A DNA stretch of 64,000 nucleotides from Streptomyces coeruleorubidus (lineage in GTDB: Bacteria; Actinomycetota; Actinomycetes; Streptomycetales; Streptomycetaceae). Positions 1-8,391 of the stretch are shown in pieces. The position numbers and the translations under genes are program-made. The stretch lies in the NCBI RefSeq assembly GCF_008705135.1, contig NZ_CP023694.1, positions 7,725,001 through 7,789,000 of the forward strand, in the 5' to 3' direction. The notes beneath the pieces were generated by a model. That model was given only the letters and a program-made list of their open reading frames with translations. It had not been told where the DNA came from and did not search any database. Position 1 is the stretch's first letter, and each line of letters begins with the position of its first letter.

Positions 1-189
1 GGGCGGGTCCGCATAGAAGCGGATCCGGACGTCGATGGGGTCGGGCTCGCCTATGACATCGAGTCCGGTGAGCCTGTAGATCAACGTCCCTCGGTCGTAC
101 GTGTGTTGGAGTGAGTCGCCGAAGTGCCGCCTGGCGTCCCGTTCGAGCGGGGCCCACCATGCTGGCTGGGCCCCGTACCAGAGGGGCAT
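1..189 (-). CDS. E2-like (ubiquitin-conjugating-fold) protein, truncated at window edge
   Basis: Only the first 63 codons are inside the window; the gene reads off the left edge. The ATG at 187-189 lies six bases beyond the nucleotidyltransferase stop, so the two are co-directional and probably co-transcribed. The visible peptide begins MPLWYGAQPAWW and ends DVRIRFYADPP. The last part looks like the proline-rich Y-x-(D/P)-P-P strand of E2-like folds seen in bacterial ubiquitin-like modules. The catalytic Cys would lie outside the window. The E2 call is an inference from this short stretch; a plain hypothetical protein is the alternative. Confidence 0.5.
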   Translation of the reverse strand, partial: MPLWYGAQPAWWAPLERDARRHFGDSLQHTYDRGTLIYRLTGLDVIGEPDPIDVRIRFYADPP

Positions 190-194
190 GGGTA

Positions 195-1226
195 TCAGTC
201 TCCCCAGGCCCGGGGCATGGTCGGCGTGACGAGCCGGGTGGCGAGCCCGAGTCCCGATGCGGCCGTACCGCCCGCGAGGACGGTCTGTGCGAGGCGCCTG
301 GCCTCCTCCTGCGTGCCGTCCGCGTTCGCCACGAGCTCCGGAAGGACCTGGTGCAGCGCGTGCTGCGCGCTGCGTGGGCGCCTGGCCTTCTCGTGCTCGA
401 TCGCGAGGTCGATGTACTCCTTGGCGGTGCGCAGCCGCTTGCGCACCTCGCGGCGCGGCATGTTGAGTGGGATCGGGCCGGCCACACCGGCCGGGTCGGG
501 CGTCGGGCCCTTGTCGATCTCGTCCGCCGCGCACGTGAAGAAGACCTGCAGCGCGTTGATCAGCGGCATGGGCTCGTCGAGGCAGTCGAGGCACAGGGCT
601 TTGATGTTCCAGCTGCACATGGGCTTGCTGTGCGTGCAGTTCCAGTGCTTCAGGAGCCGGACCGTACGCGCGAAGACGACCTTCGTGTCCTCGATGGCCT
701 GGAGCACCATCCGGGTGTGGGTGATCGGGTCGGCGCGGTCCCATTGGTCTGCGATCTTGGTGTTCGGGATGTACAGCCCGCGGCCCGAGGGGTGCGGGAG
801 CGCGGTCATCACGTCCGCCGTGAAGTCGGCCTGTCCCGGCGTGACCGGGTCGCCGAAGCGTACGAGCACGGCGCGGCGGCGGCCCTCGACCTCGATGGTG
901 AGCTTGTCGAACTCGTCGTCGAGGTCCTCGTGGATCACCTCGCGAACCTTCTCCATGAGGTCCAGGGCGCTCTTCTTGTCCGGGCCGTACGGCTTGGCGT
1001 CCTGATTGGTGAGGACGACGCCGAGGTCCACGTCGGTGAGGGGGGTGTTGGCGTCGCCGTGGGCGACGCTGCCGTTGTAGTAGGTGGTGGAGCCGGGGAA
1101 AGCCCGGCGTGCGGACGCGGCCAGTAGCTGGCGGCGGCGCTTGGCCTCGGCGAGTTCCTCGTCGGTCACCTGGATCTTGCGGCGCCCCTCCTCGAGGAGC
1201 TGCGCAAGGTTCTCTTTGCGAACCAT
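195..1226 (-). CDS. CD-NTase/OAS-type nucleotidyltransferase
   Basis: A 343-aa nucleotidyltransferase. The polymerase-beta-type active site is visible as N-G-S at residues 51-53 followed by D65-x-D67, with a third acidic residue near D134 or D138 (GQADFTADVM). Further on, a K-x-W-N stretch and a helical C-terminal half fit the CD-NTase/oligoadenylate-synthase superfamily, which makes cyclic or linear nucleotide second messengers in anti-phage systems (CBASS). The ATG at 1226 is preceded by AAGGAGG. The next gene downstream encodes an apparent E2-like protein, a known companion in type II CBASS. No effector is visible inside the window. A nucleotidyltransferase acting on another substrate cannot be excluded. 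Confidence 0.72.
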   Translation of the reverse strand: MVRKENLAQLLEEGRRKIQVTDEELAEAKRRRQLLAASARRAFPGSTTYYNGSVAHGDANTPLTDVDLGVVLTNQDAKPYGPDKKSALDLMEKVREVIHEDLDDEFDKLTIEVEGRRRAVLVRFGDPVTPGQADFTADVMTALPHPSGRGLYIPNTKIADQWDRADPITHTRMVLQAIEDTKVVFARTVRLLKHWNCTHSKPMCSWNIKALCLDCLDEPMPLINALQVFFTCAADEIDKGPTPDPAGVAGPIPLNMPRREVRKRLRTAKEYIDLAIEHEKARRPRSAQHALHQVLPELVANADGTQEEARRLAQTVLAGGTAASGLGLATRLVTPTMPRAWGD

Positions 1227-1285
1227 CGATACCTCCTTGCACGCTGGGAGACGAGACTTCGGCCTCCCACCAGCGCGAGACGTTC

Positions 1286-1450
1286 CTACTTTTCGCGGCG
1301 GACACCCTTGAACGGCATGCTCCCTGTCTTCCCGTCCATGAAGCGGCCGTTCTCACCTCGCTTTGTCCACGTGGCGGTCCGGGGATTGAGGACCTGGCTC
1401 CGCCGGGAGAGACTGCCGCGACGGAATCCCTTGCCAGTGTTCGTAGCCAT
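1286..1450 (-). CDS. Small basic hypothetical protein (54 aa)
   Basis: An ORF starting MATNTGKGFRRGS and ending KGVRREK, rich in Arg, Lys, Gly and Thr. I chose the ATG at 1450 over the longer upstream reading because a GGGTGG stretch lies just upstream and the upstream extension runs through the operator palindrome. Short basic proteins of this TGKG-FRxGS type occur beside phage-defence and nucleotidyltransferase genes in many bacteria, but I know of no established function. It is the first gene of the minus-strand module, 59 bp upstream of the nucleotidyltransferase, so it probably shares its promoter. Confidence 0.6.
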   Translation of the reverse strand: MATNTGKGFRRGSLSRRSQVLNPRTATWTKRGENGRFMDGKTGSMPFKGVRREK

Positions 1451-1483
1451 ATGGCCACCACCCTTCGTCGTTGAGGCCCAGTC

Positions 1484-1519
1484 GATTGCAAGATCGACAT
1501 CAGTACCGATCTTGCAATC
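1484..1519. promoter_or_regulatory. Perfect 13-bp inverted repeat in divergent promoter region (candidate operator)
   Basis: GATTGCAAGATCG (1484-1496) is repeated as its exact reverse complement at 1507-1519 around a 10-bp spacer. It lies between the minus-strand module (first start 1450) and the plus-strand XRE gene (start 1599), where one bound repressor could control both directions. The XRE protein is the natural candidate ligand. Confidence 0.6.
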
Positions 1520-1598
1520 AGGAGTGTAAGGAGTGCGGTTCGACTTTCGCAAGCGGTACCTGATGTGTAACCATGCGCGGGAGAGAGAGGAGGAGATC

Positions 1599-1970
1599 GT
1601 GAACGAGCGGATTGCAGCAGGACGGTTTGATGCGGTCGCGTTTCACACAGCCCTGGATCGCACGCGTCAGGAGCGCAGCCTTCTCTGGAAAGACGTGGCC
1701 CAGCAGGCAGGTGTCAGTGCCTCGACGCTGACGAGATTGGCTCAGGGGCGGCGGCCCGACGTGGACGGGCTCGCGGCTCTTGTCACATGGGCCAATCTGA
1801 GCGCGGATGATTTTGTTCGCCGGACCGACGAACCGCGCAGTCAAGACACATTGACCAAAGTGGCTACGCATCTGCGGGGCGATCGCAACCTCACTCCTGA
1901 GGCCGCTGAAGCCCTCGAAGCTCTGATCACCGTCGCCTACAACCAGTTGGTGACCGATCAGCCGGAGTAG
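1599..1970 (+). CDS. XRE-family helix-turn-helix regulator
   Basis: A 123-aa protein from GTG 1599, chosen because AGGAGG lies six bases upstream; an upstream in-frame extension to 1533 lacks such a site and would cross the palindrome area. The HTH is visible at residues about 25-60 (WKDVAQQAGVSASTLTRLAQG), typical of Cro/C1-type DNA binding. The C-terminal half is helical and lacks a recognisable ligand domain. It is followed after 11 bp by the ImmA/IrrE-type protease gene. This pairing is the classic repressor plus repressor-cleaving protease switch of mobile elements and defence islands. Confidence 0.85.
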   Translation: MNERIAAGRFDAVAFHTALDRTRQERSLLWKDVAQQAGVSASTLTRLAQGRRPDVDGLAALVTWANLSADDFVRRTDEPRSQDTLTKVATHLRGDRNLTPEAAEALEALITVAYNQLVTDQPE

Positions 1971-1981
1971 GGGAGCTCCCT

Positions 1982-2536
1982 ATGTCGTTGCGTCATGGCT
2001 TCAAGGCTGAAGCCAACCGCTTGGCGGTGCAGATGCGGAGGGAGTTGGGGCTCCATCCCGCCGCACCGCTTGCGCCTGCGCAACTCGCTGAACACTTGGC
2101 GATCCCCATCAAGACCTTCAGCTCGGCAATCGCGCATGACGCTCGCCTTGAGCGACTGCTCACGACCGAGCGGGAATCCTTGAGTGCCCTGACCGTGCAC
2201 GCAGGACCACGCCGCGAGATCTGGGTGAACGACTCCCATGATCCGGGACGCCAGAACAGTTCAGCCGATCATGAGATCGCCCATGCGCTCTTGATGCATC
2301 CACCCGGCCCGGCGCTTGACGTTCTCGGTTGTCGGCACTGGGACGGTGAGATCGAAGGGGAAGCGGATTGGCTGGCGGGAAATCTCCTCATCACCAACGA
2401 GGCGGCGTGGTCCATCGCCAGGAAGGGGATCAGCCCTGAGATGGCGATGGTCGAATACGGAGTCAGCAGGAGCATGCTGACCTGGCGCATGAATATGAGC
2501 GGTGCTAACGCCCGTCGGGGGCGATCGGCTAGTTGA
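1982..2536 (+). CDS. ImmA/IrrE-family metallopeptidase
   Basis: A 184-aa protein with the zinc-protease signature H97-E98-I-A-H101 and a downstream E-G-E-A-D-W-L-A-G-N segment (third ligand probably E127). This is the COG2856 ImmA/IrrE arrangement. Known members cleave XRE-type repressors after DNA damage or other signals. The ATG lies 11 bp after the XRE stop with GGGGAGC upstream, so translation is probably coupled. The inferred role is to inactivate the adjacent regulator and derepress the divergent nucleotidyltransferase module. The following 253 bp up to 2789 contain no gene I can support. Confidence 0.85.
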   Translation: MSLRHGFKAEANRLAVQMRRELGLHPAAPLAPAQLAEHLAIPIKTFSSAIAHDARLERLLTTERESLSALTVHAGPRREIWVNDSHDPGRQNSSADHEIAHALLMHPPGPALDVLGCRHWDGEIEGEADWLAGNLLITNEAAWSIARKGISPEMAMVEYGVSRSMLTWRMNMSGANARRGRSAS

Positions 2537-2789
2537 AACGCTCTCTCCACCCGTCTGCAGTCGCTGATCGTCCATCCGAGCATCTGGGTGGCGAGGTGGC
2601 GTCCTGAGGCCTTGGGGGGCAGTGCACCTGGGGAGGGCGCCTGATGCCGCAGTCGCCTGCCGCGAGCCTTGGACGAAAGCCGACGGGCTCTCCCCGGCGT
2701 CCTTGAGCCGCCGCACTATGTGGTGTGGTCCGATGGCAATGCTTTTTCCTCGGGCGGCCCAAGCTGCGGATCAGACGGGCCCGAGCGTT

Positions 2790-3830
2790 TCAGTTGGCGT
2801 CCTCGATGGTGGGATAGGGACGCAGCGCGTTAGGGCCCAGCCTCCATGACACTTCTCCTGTGTCCAGTACCGCTTGCCAGTTCAGGAGAACCCCTGCGGT
2901 TACCAACTGCTCCAGTAGCGAGGGAAGAGCCGCAGCAGGCACCCCGCACTCTCGCGCCACATGCTCCGCCTCCGCCGCATGGTGATCGCTAGTACGAGCA
3001 GTGCGGACGACGAGTGACAGGGCGGCAAGTCGTAGCAGCGGAGTAGAGGCGTGAGCAGGACAGGCGCCGCGCAACGCCCAGTCGGCGGCGCGGAGCCGGT
3101 CGGGCCGCGCCGGGTGCTGGGTGAGCAGACCGGCGTCGAGGAGCTGAACTGCCACTGCTCGACGGGTAGTTGGGTATGTGCGCATCAGTCCTGTCTGGTC
3201 GAGTTCGCGCCAGGCGCTTACGGCAGACTCGAGGCGAAGGCTCCGTAGCACCCCGTAGGGCAGCCTGACTTGAGCCGAGTCGTTCATGCGTAGTGCGCAC
3301 TGAAGGGCGATCATGCGGGCGTCAGCTCCAATTTCCCCGGGCAAGGCTGTGGCCAGATAGGTGAGCATCTCGCGCACCCGGGTCTGACTGTCTGGTCCTC
3401 TTGGGCATCGTCGGCGTCGAGCGCGCGTCTGTCCGGATGGTGTAGTCGTGCTGAGCAGGGTTGTTTCAGGGACAACAGCGGCCTGAGAAGTGGCCGCCGC
3501 ACACGCTGTACAGGCGTCGGAGAGGCGCCAGCGGCGTCCGCCGCGTTCACGGACGAGGAGGAGTCGGATCGGGCCGTTGCACCCGCGGTGGCGGGGATGC
3601 TGGCGACAGCCTCGCTCGTGGCACTGGCAGATCCGCAGGTGTGCAGGGAGAGGCTCTTGACGAGCGTGAGCGGCCAGGTGGGCCAAGAGGTCGGCTCGAG
3701 CGGTGGAGCCGACGAGCGGCCGCCCACCGTACGGGCACTGTCGGCACACGAGGAACGGCCCGCCGGGCTGCGGGCGCAGTTCGACTGTCCAGGTGCGCCG
3801 GACTCCCGGACGTGCGAAGCAGAGCCTCAT
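2790..3830 (-). CDS. Cys/His-rich hypothetical protein (346 aa)
   Basis: I do not recognise a named family. The N-terminal third carries clustered possible metal ligands: C-R-Q-C, then H-x3-H, a C-x-C-H-x3-C-x2-H-x3-C series and C-T-A-C. The C-terminal two thirds are helical and resemble a string of winged-helix-like segments (for example GLMRTYPTTRRAVAVQLLDA). ATG 3830 is preferred over the GTG at 3893 because GGGAGAAAG lies nine bases upstream. It is divergent from the small XRE gene at 3972 with a long inverted repeat between. DNA-binding or plasmid/mobile-element functions are plausible but not shown. Confidence 0.65.
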   Translation of the reverse strand: MRLCFARPGVRRTWTVELRPQPGGPFLVCRQCPYGGRPLVGSTARADLLAHLAAHARQEPLPAHLRICQCHERGCRQHPRHRGCNGPIRLLLVRERGGRRWRLSDACTACAAATSQAAVVPETTLLSTTTPSGQTRARRRRCPRGPDSQTRVREMLTYLATALPGEIGADARMIALQCALRMNDSAQVRLPYGVLRSLRLESAVSAWRELDQTGLMRTYPTTRRAVAVQLLDAGLLTQHPARPDRLRAADWALRGACPAHASTPLLRLAALSLVVRTARTSDHHAAEAEHVARECGVPAAALPSLLEQLVTAGVLLNWQAVLDTGEVSWRLGPNALRPYPTIEDAN

Positions 3831-3898
3831 GGCGCGCGTCTTTCTCCCGTCGTTCACTGCGCCGGCTCTCTGCCGGACTGGAGTCAGGCGCACACGCT

Positions 3899-3961
3899 AG
3901 TGCAGACCTCTGCCCTTCGCTCTCGTTCCTGACGAGCCGAAATAGGGCAGAGGTCTGCACT
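3899..3961. promoter_or_regulatory. 18-bp perfect inverted repeat, double operator
   Basis: AGTGCAGACCTCTGCCCT (3899-3916) and its exact reverse complement (3944-3961) flank a 27-bp spacer. Each arm also contains its own short dyad, GCAGA-N2-TCTGC (3902-3913 and 3948-3959), so there appear to be two operator sites facing each other. A further TCTGCAC half-site sits at 3975-3981. The position between divergent genes suggests control by the XRE protein encoded at 3972. Confidence 0.6.
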
Positions 3962-3971
3962 GACAGGGGAG

Positions 3972-4259
3972 GTGTCTGCACCTTCCGATGGGTGGGTGAC
4001 GATCTTCCCGCCCGACCCGGACTTCGAGGCTCTGCGTCTGGAGCTGGCCCGGCTGCGCGCGGAGCGGGGATGGACCTACGACGAGCTTGCCGCCCGCAGT
4101 GGCCTGGCCAGAAGGACCCTCATCGAGATCGAGCAGGGCCGCACGATCGGCACCCTCAAGTCATGGCACGCGCTCGCTCACGCACTGGGCACGCCGCTCG
4201 ATGAACTCTTCGGCGCCCTATGTCACGGGCATGAACCCCCGCAACCGATGAGCGGCTAA
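3972..4259 (+). CDS. XRE-family helix-turn-helix protein
   Basis: A small protein of at most 95 aa with a clear HTH at residues about 30-60 (YDELAARSGLARRTLIEIEQG), followed by the usual LGTPLDELF end of short XRE proteins. The GTG at 3972 is directly abutted by AGGGGAGG, so spacing is tight; GTG 3996 is an alternative start. It is divergent from the Cys-rich gene and probably represses itself and that gene through the intergenic repeats. The 135 bp to 4394 hold no gene. Confidence 0.85.
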   Translation: MSAPSDGWVTIFPPDPDFEALRLELARLRAERGWTYDELAARSGLARRTLIEIEQGRTIGTLKSWHALAHALGTPLDELFGALCHGHEPPQPMSG

Positions 4260-4394
4260 CGAGCCATCTGGGGTCTGCCGACTGTTCAGTCGATCGAGCA
4301 TCTCAATGCGAACACCTGAGCGTTAATTCAAACGTGTGTTGCGCTTGATGGGGCTGTTCGGTGGACGTCTACGGCCCGGGCGTCGCTCAACGGC

Positions 4395-5303
4395 GTGTGG
4401 GCTGGCACCTTCGCCCCCATGCGCCTCTCACCCGTACCCCGACGCCGGGACAGCAGCTTGGCCCCTGCCCACCCGCGACGCTCACTGTGCGTCGATCCTG
4501 ACAGCCCCACCAGGCTTCTGCGTTGTGCCCAACGCGACCGCTGCCGCGAATGCGGCAATCCCGTCGAGTGGTACCAGCGAGTCCGGGACCGCCCCGTCCG
4601 CCTGCACCCCCAGGAGTTGTCCGCGGCCGCGGTGCCCGCCCACCACCGCTGGCACGTCAGCTCCGGCCTTGCGTATTCCTCCGGGGACGGCAGCGCCTGG
4701 TGCCGACTACCCCACGCCAGCATCTGCCCGGCCCGCAACGCCGACACCGTTGCAGCCCCCGAACTGACGAGGCTCCGTCGGGCGTTGGCCGTGAACACAC
4801 GTCGCCTGGTGGACGCTGGAAGCTTCACACCAGCGGCACCCGGGGACCCAGCGTCCCGGCAGTCAGAGGCCCCCTGCCGACCCGCCAGACCCGTCGTCCA
4901 GATCCTGTTCGTCCGATACCTCGCCGCACGCCCTCTGGATGAGATCCAGTGCGTGGCCCAGACCCGACGACGTGACCGATGCACCTTCAGGATGCTCGCC
5001 TCCGACGGCCCGGCGGGTGTCTGGAGACTGGTTCCCGCAACGGCAACCCAAGGACAGCTGGCTCTGCCCGCCGAGGTGATGGCCGTGTATGACCTGAGCT
5101 CTGTGCCGTACGCCGAACAGGTTCGCTGGCGAACGCAGCGCTGTCCTGAGCACGCGGCCACGCCCACAGCTGCGGACTTGGCCCTGACGGACTGGGAACC
5201 CTTCGACCCGCTCGTCCATCATGCCTACGTACACCGACGCCTCCCCACCCGCAGCCGTCGGCCGCATCCTGGCGGCGGTGCGCAGAAAGCGGTCCGGCGA
5301 TGA
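4395..5303 (+). CDS. DUF6083-like Streptomyces protein with zinc-ribbon segment
   Basis: A protein of about 302 aa. At residues 49-110 it has C-R-E-C-G-N-P-V-E-W-Y, then HPQEL, HRWHVSSG, WCR and C-P, the pattern of Streptomyces DUF6083 proteins, which look like Cys/His zinc-binding modules of unknown role. The C-terminal half has a second Cys-containing region (WRTQRCPEH). The start is uncertain: GTG 4395 or ATG 4419, neither with a strong ribosome site. It overlaps the next gene by four bases (ATGA), so translation is coupled. No biochemical function is assigned. Confidence 0.62.
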   Translation: MWAGTFAPMRLSPVPRRRDSSLAPAHPRRSLCVDPDSPTRLLRCAQRDRCRECGNPVEWYQRVRDRPVRLHPQELSAAAVPAHHRWHVSSGLAYSSGDGSAWCRLPHASICPARNADTVAAPELTRLRRALAVNTRRLVDAGSFTPAAPGDPASRQSEAPCRPARPVVQILFVRYLAARPLDEIQCVAQTRRRDRCTFRMLASDGPAGVWRLVPATATQGQLALPAEVMAVYDLSSVPYAEQVRWRTQRCPEHAATPTAADLALTDWEPFDPLVHHAYVHRRLPTRSRRPHPGGGAQKAVRR

Positions 5304-5830
5304 GAAGACAGCACGCCGTAGAGATCATCCTGACCAGGCCGGTAACCTCGGCCGAGCTGCACAGAGCCTGTCGAAGGGTGCCGCTGGCGACGAACACGGA
5401 CCGCACCCGCCTGATGGCCGTGCACGGGGCAAAGTCACCGGGACGCGCGCTGCGATCCCTCCGCAACGAACTCGATCGGCTCCTGCCCATCGACGTCTTG
5501 ACGACCCACTACCCCGACACCGCGGGCCAGGTCCTGCTCAACGTCGCGTTCACCCGCGCCATGCGCTCTGTACTCGACCAGGCCGCAGCAGCTCGGGGGC
5601 AGAGGCCCGCAGATTTTCTCGCCCGAGCCGTCGTGGAAGCAGTTGAACGGGCAGCACGGACTCGCACCCGGCAACTGACCGTGCAGCTGCAAGACCTCCT
5701 CCCCGAGCACACTCCCGAAGACGTCCTCGCCTGCGCGGCACGCGTCCTGCTCGACCACCGGCGCCCACCGTCGGGTCCCTCGGGTGTCGCCGACGACCAG
5801 CGCCGAAGCGCCGCGCACACGACCCCCTGA
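5300..5830 (+). CDS. Hypothetical protein, translationally coupled
   Basis: A 176-aa, mostly helical, arginine-rich protein. The start codon overlaps the stop of the upstream DUF6083-like gene (ATGA), and the stop lies 21 bp before the helicase gene, so the three form an operon. The middle portion (FTRAMRSVLDQAAAARG) looks like a helical DNA- or protein-binding unit, but I recognise no family. Coding is supported by the overlap and the GC bias at third positions. Confidence 0.6.
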   Translation: MRRQHAVEIILTRPVTSAELHRACRRVPLATNTDRTRLMAVHGAKSPGRALRSLRNELDRLLPIDVLTTHYPDTAGQVLLNVAFTRAMRSVLDQAAAARGQRPADFLARAVVEAVERAARTRTRQLTVQLQDLLPEHTPEDVLACAARVLLDHRRPPSGPSGVADDQRRSAAHTTP

Positions 5831-5851
5831 CCCCTCAACACCGCGGAGCTG

Positions 5852-7324
5852 TTGTTGCATACGCCCACAGACGAACAGACCCATGCCGTCGACACCTTCC
5901 GGGACGGCCACCACTTGGTGCTGCAAGCCGGCGCCGGTACCGGCAAGACCAGCACACTGGCTCTGCTGGCCGCCACTACTGGACGCCGAGGCCGCTACCT
6001 GGCGTTCAACAAGGACATTGCCGACGCCGCCGCCAGCCGGTTCCCGCGCTCCGTGCAGTGCAGGACGGCTCACGCCACGGCGTACGCAGCCGTCGGCCAC
6101 CGGTTCGCTCGTCGGCTCAGCAGCCCGCGCCAACCCGCCTGGCGGATCGGGCACGCCCTGGGCATCGGATCACCCGTCCGTATCGGTGATCACGAGATCA
6201 GCCACCGGACCCTGTCCCACACGGTGCTGCGCACCGTCACCCGCTTCTGCCAGTCCGCCGACAAAACCCCGGCTCCCCACCACGTGCCAGCTCTGCGCAG
6301 GCTGGTCACGCCGAACGAGCGTGCTCAACTCGCTGACGTCGTCATGCCGTTCGTCGGAAAGGCTTGGAAGGACCTACAGGATCCTGAAGACGGCGTAGTC
6401 CGCTTCGAGCACGACCACTACCTGAAGATGTGGGCACTGACCGAGCCGAAGATCGAAGCCGACTTCCTCCTCCTCGACGAGGCTCAGGACACCAACCCTG
6501 TCCTGGAGCAGGTCTTTGCCGCCCAACGTGGGCACGCCCAGCTGGTCATGGTCGGCGACTCCGCCCAAGCCATCTACGGGTGGCGCGGGGCCCGGGACGT
6601 GATGACAGGCTTCGACGCCACCCACCTCACCTTGACCTGCTCCTTCCGCTTCGGCCCGCTCCTCGCCGAACAAGCCAACCGGTGGCTCGCGTTCACCGAC
6701 GCACCGATCCGGCTGACAGGTTCCGACACCATTCCAACGAAGGTCGGCCTGGTCGCAAGCCCAGACGCGGTGCTGTGCCGCACCAATATCGGCGCCATGA
6801 CTGAGGTCATGAGACTGCTGGAGGCGGGCCGCCGGGTGGCGCTCACTCGGGGCGGACAGACACTCATCGCATTGGCGCTCGCCGCCCGAGACCTCAAAGA
6901 CGGCCGACGCACATCCCACCCCGAACTGGTTCTCTTCGCCTCCTGGGGCGAGTTGCAGGAGTACGCGGAATTCGATCCCGCCGGCCGAGATCTCCAGCCG
7001 TTCGTCGAACTCGTCGACACCCACGGACCCGATGCCATCATCGCCGCTGTTGACGCTCTGACCGACGAAGACAAGGCCGAGGTCACGGTCTCCACCGCTC
7101 ACAAGGCAAAAGGCCGCGAGTGGCCCGGGGTCAGAATCTCCGACGACTTTCCTCCGCCGCCGGACAGCGGCCAACTAGACCATAACGGCTGCCCAATCCC
7201 GGAACCAGTTAGCGAAACAGACGCCCGCCTCGCCTACGTCGCCGTCACTCGCGCCCGTCACCAACTGGACCTCGGGGGCCTCGCATGGATCGAGAGCCAA
7301 CCAGCTCCCGCTGGTAGAGGCTGA
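5852..7324 (+). CDS. UvrD/Rep-like superfamily 1 helicase
   Basis: A 490-aa ATP-dependent helicase. Visible motifs in order: Walker A G-A-G-T-G-K-T at 27-33, Walker B D-E-A-Q-D at about 209, motif III G-D-S-A-Q-A-I-Y-G-W-R-G at about 234, motif V T-A-H-K-A-K-G-R-E-W at about 413, and motif VI Y-V-A-V-T-R-A-R at about 461. It is shorter than UvrD (about 720 aa), lacking most of the 1B/2B inserts, like small UvrD-like proteins of accessory DNA. It starts with TTG 5852 (or 5855). The likely role is unwinding or strand displacement in repair or element maintenance. A decayed partial copy lies 500 bp downstream. Confidence 0.9.
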   Translation: MLHTPTDEQTHAVDTFRDGHHLVLQAGAGTGKTSTLALLAATTGRRGRYLAFNKDIADAAASRFPRSVQCRTAHATAYAAVGHRFARRLSSPRQPAWRIGHALGIGSPVRIGDHEISHRTLSHTVLRTVTRFCQSADKTPAPHHVPALRRLVTPNERAQLADVVMPFVGKAWKDLQDPEDGVVRFEHDHYLKMWALTEPKIEADFLLLDEAQDTNPVLEQVFAAQRGHAQLVMVGDSAQAIYGWRGARDVMTGFDATHLTLTCSFRFGPLLAEQANRWLAFTDAPIRLTGSDTIPTKVGLVASPDAVLCRTNIGAMTEVMRLLEAGRRVALTRGGQTLIALALAARDLKDGRRTSHPELVLFASWGELQEYAEFDPAGRDLQPFVELVDTHGPDAIIAAVDALTDEDKAEVTVSTAHKAKGREWPGVRISDDFPPPPDSGQLDHNGCPIPEPVSETDARLAYVAVTRARHQLDLGGLAWIESQPAPAGRG

Positions 7325-7824
7325 CAAACCGACGTATTGGCGGACCCGCAATTCAGATGGAGGGCTCCACGCGGTTGCCACCAGCAAGCAGGAATCCATC
7401 TCCGTACAGAACCCGGCGTACAGCCCGACTCGTCTGCCGCTTCACTTTTCTGCTGGTCAGAGGCCATGTTTGCTAGCTGAATAAACCCTCGGGGTCGAAT
7501 CCGGGGCGAATTCAACCGCAGGTATCGTCGTTTCTGTCTGTTGCCCATGTGGCATAACCGGACATTTAGGGTGCCAAATGCGGTCCTAGGTCGCTCTGCA
7601 GCAGACATCTCGGATTCTGATGCGTCGGAAGTACATATGCGAGGTGTCCTCATGTCGACCTGCTCTGGCTGAATTTGAGCACCGATGGTGCGTCCTCTGG
7701 TGAGCCGTGCCTGGGCCGGGAAGAGTGGCATTGCTCGCTCGGCATATCGAGACAGCCGTCGATGGTGCCTTCAGGGGGGCGTTGGGATACGCCGGACTGC
7801 TCCCCAGTACGGCGGGGAAGGGGC
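7325..7824. other. Non-coding gap after helicase
   Basis: About 500 bp with lower GC than its surroundings and no convincing reading frame. It ends where sequence similarity to the helicase gene resumes. Short frames on both strands have no recognisable motif or ribosome site. Confidence 0.5.
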
Positions 7825-8300
7825 TGCGCCTCCCGCTTCGGCCCGCTCCTTGCCGAATGAACTCACCGGTGGGTTGCGTTCACCGACGCACCGACGCACC
7901 GACGCACCGACGCACCGACTCGGCTGACCGGCGTCGACACTATTTTGACGAAGGTCGGTCTCGTCAGTGTTCGGGCGAAGTGATGTTCTGCACCAACAGT
8001 GGTGCCATGGTCGAGGTCATGAGGCAGTCGGAAGCCGGGTGTCGAGTGGCTCTGACTCGAGGTGGAGCGCACACTCACACGGGCGTTCGTCGTCGGAGAC
8101 CGGAAGGGCGGTCGGTGCGCCTCCGGTCCTGAACTGGGTCTCTTTGCCTCATGGGAGAGTTGCAGGACTGTGCGGAGTGCGACCCCCGCCGGCCGAGATC
8201 TCCAGCCGTTCGTAGAGCTTGTCGACAACGGGTGGCCCCGTAGCGATCGCTCCCGTCGTCGGCCGTTGACTGACGATAAGCCCGAGGTTGCGGTCTCCGA
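7825..8300 (+). pseudogene. Decayed partial copy of the UvrD-like helicase
   Basis: The stretch aligns by eye with 6638-7094 of the intact helicase: the segments encoding F-G-P-L-L-A-E, the FTDAP region, T-N-x-G-A-M-x-E-V-M-R, the VALTRGG region and the DLQPFVELVD region are all recognisable. Stops and frameshifts break it, for example a TGA right after the LLAE match. A tandem expansion of CACCGACG (7881-7920: four perfect units and one variant) replaces a single site in the intact gene. Motifs I, II and VI are absent. It is a remnant of a duplication or of a related helicase. Confidence 0.75.
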
Positions 8301-8391
8301 ATCACGCTTGATGATCAATCCGACCGGCTTGGTTCATCGATCGTGTGCCGTTCAGCTGGCTGAAAACTCTGACATCCGGAGATCTGAAGCG

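Noticed and set aside
7881..7920. The CACCGACG tandem array as a CRISPR or iteron array
   Set aside because: Units are 8 bp without spacers, and the array lies inside decayed helicase sequence where a single unit exists in the intact gene.
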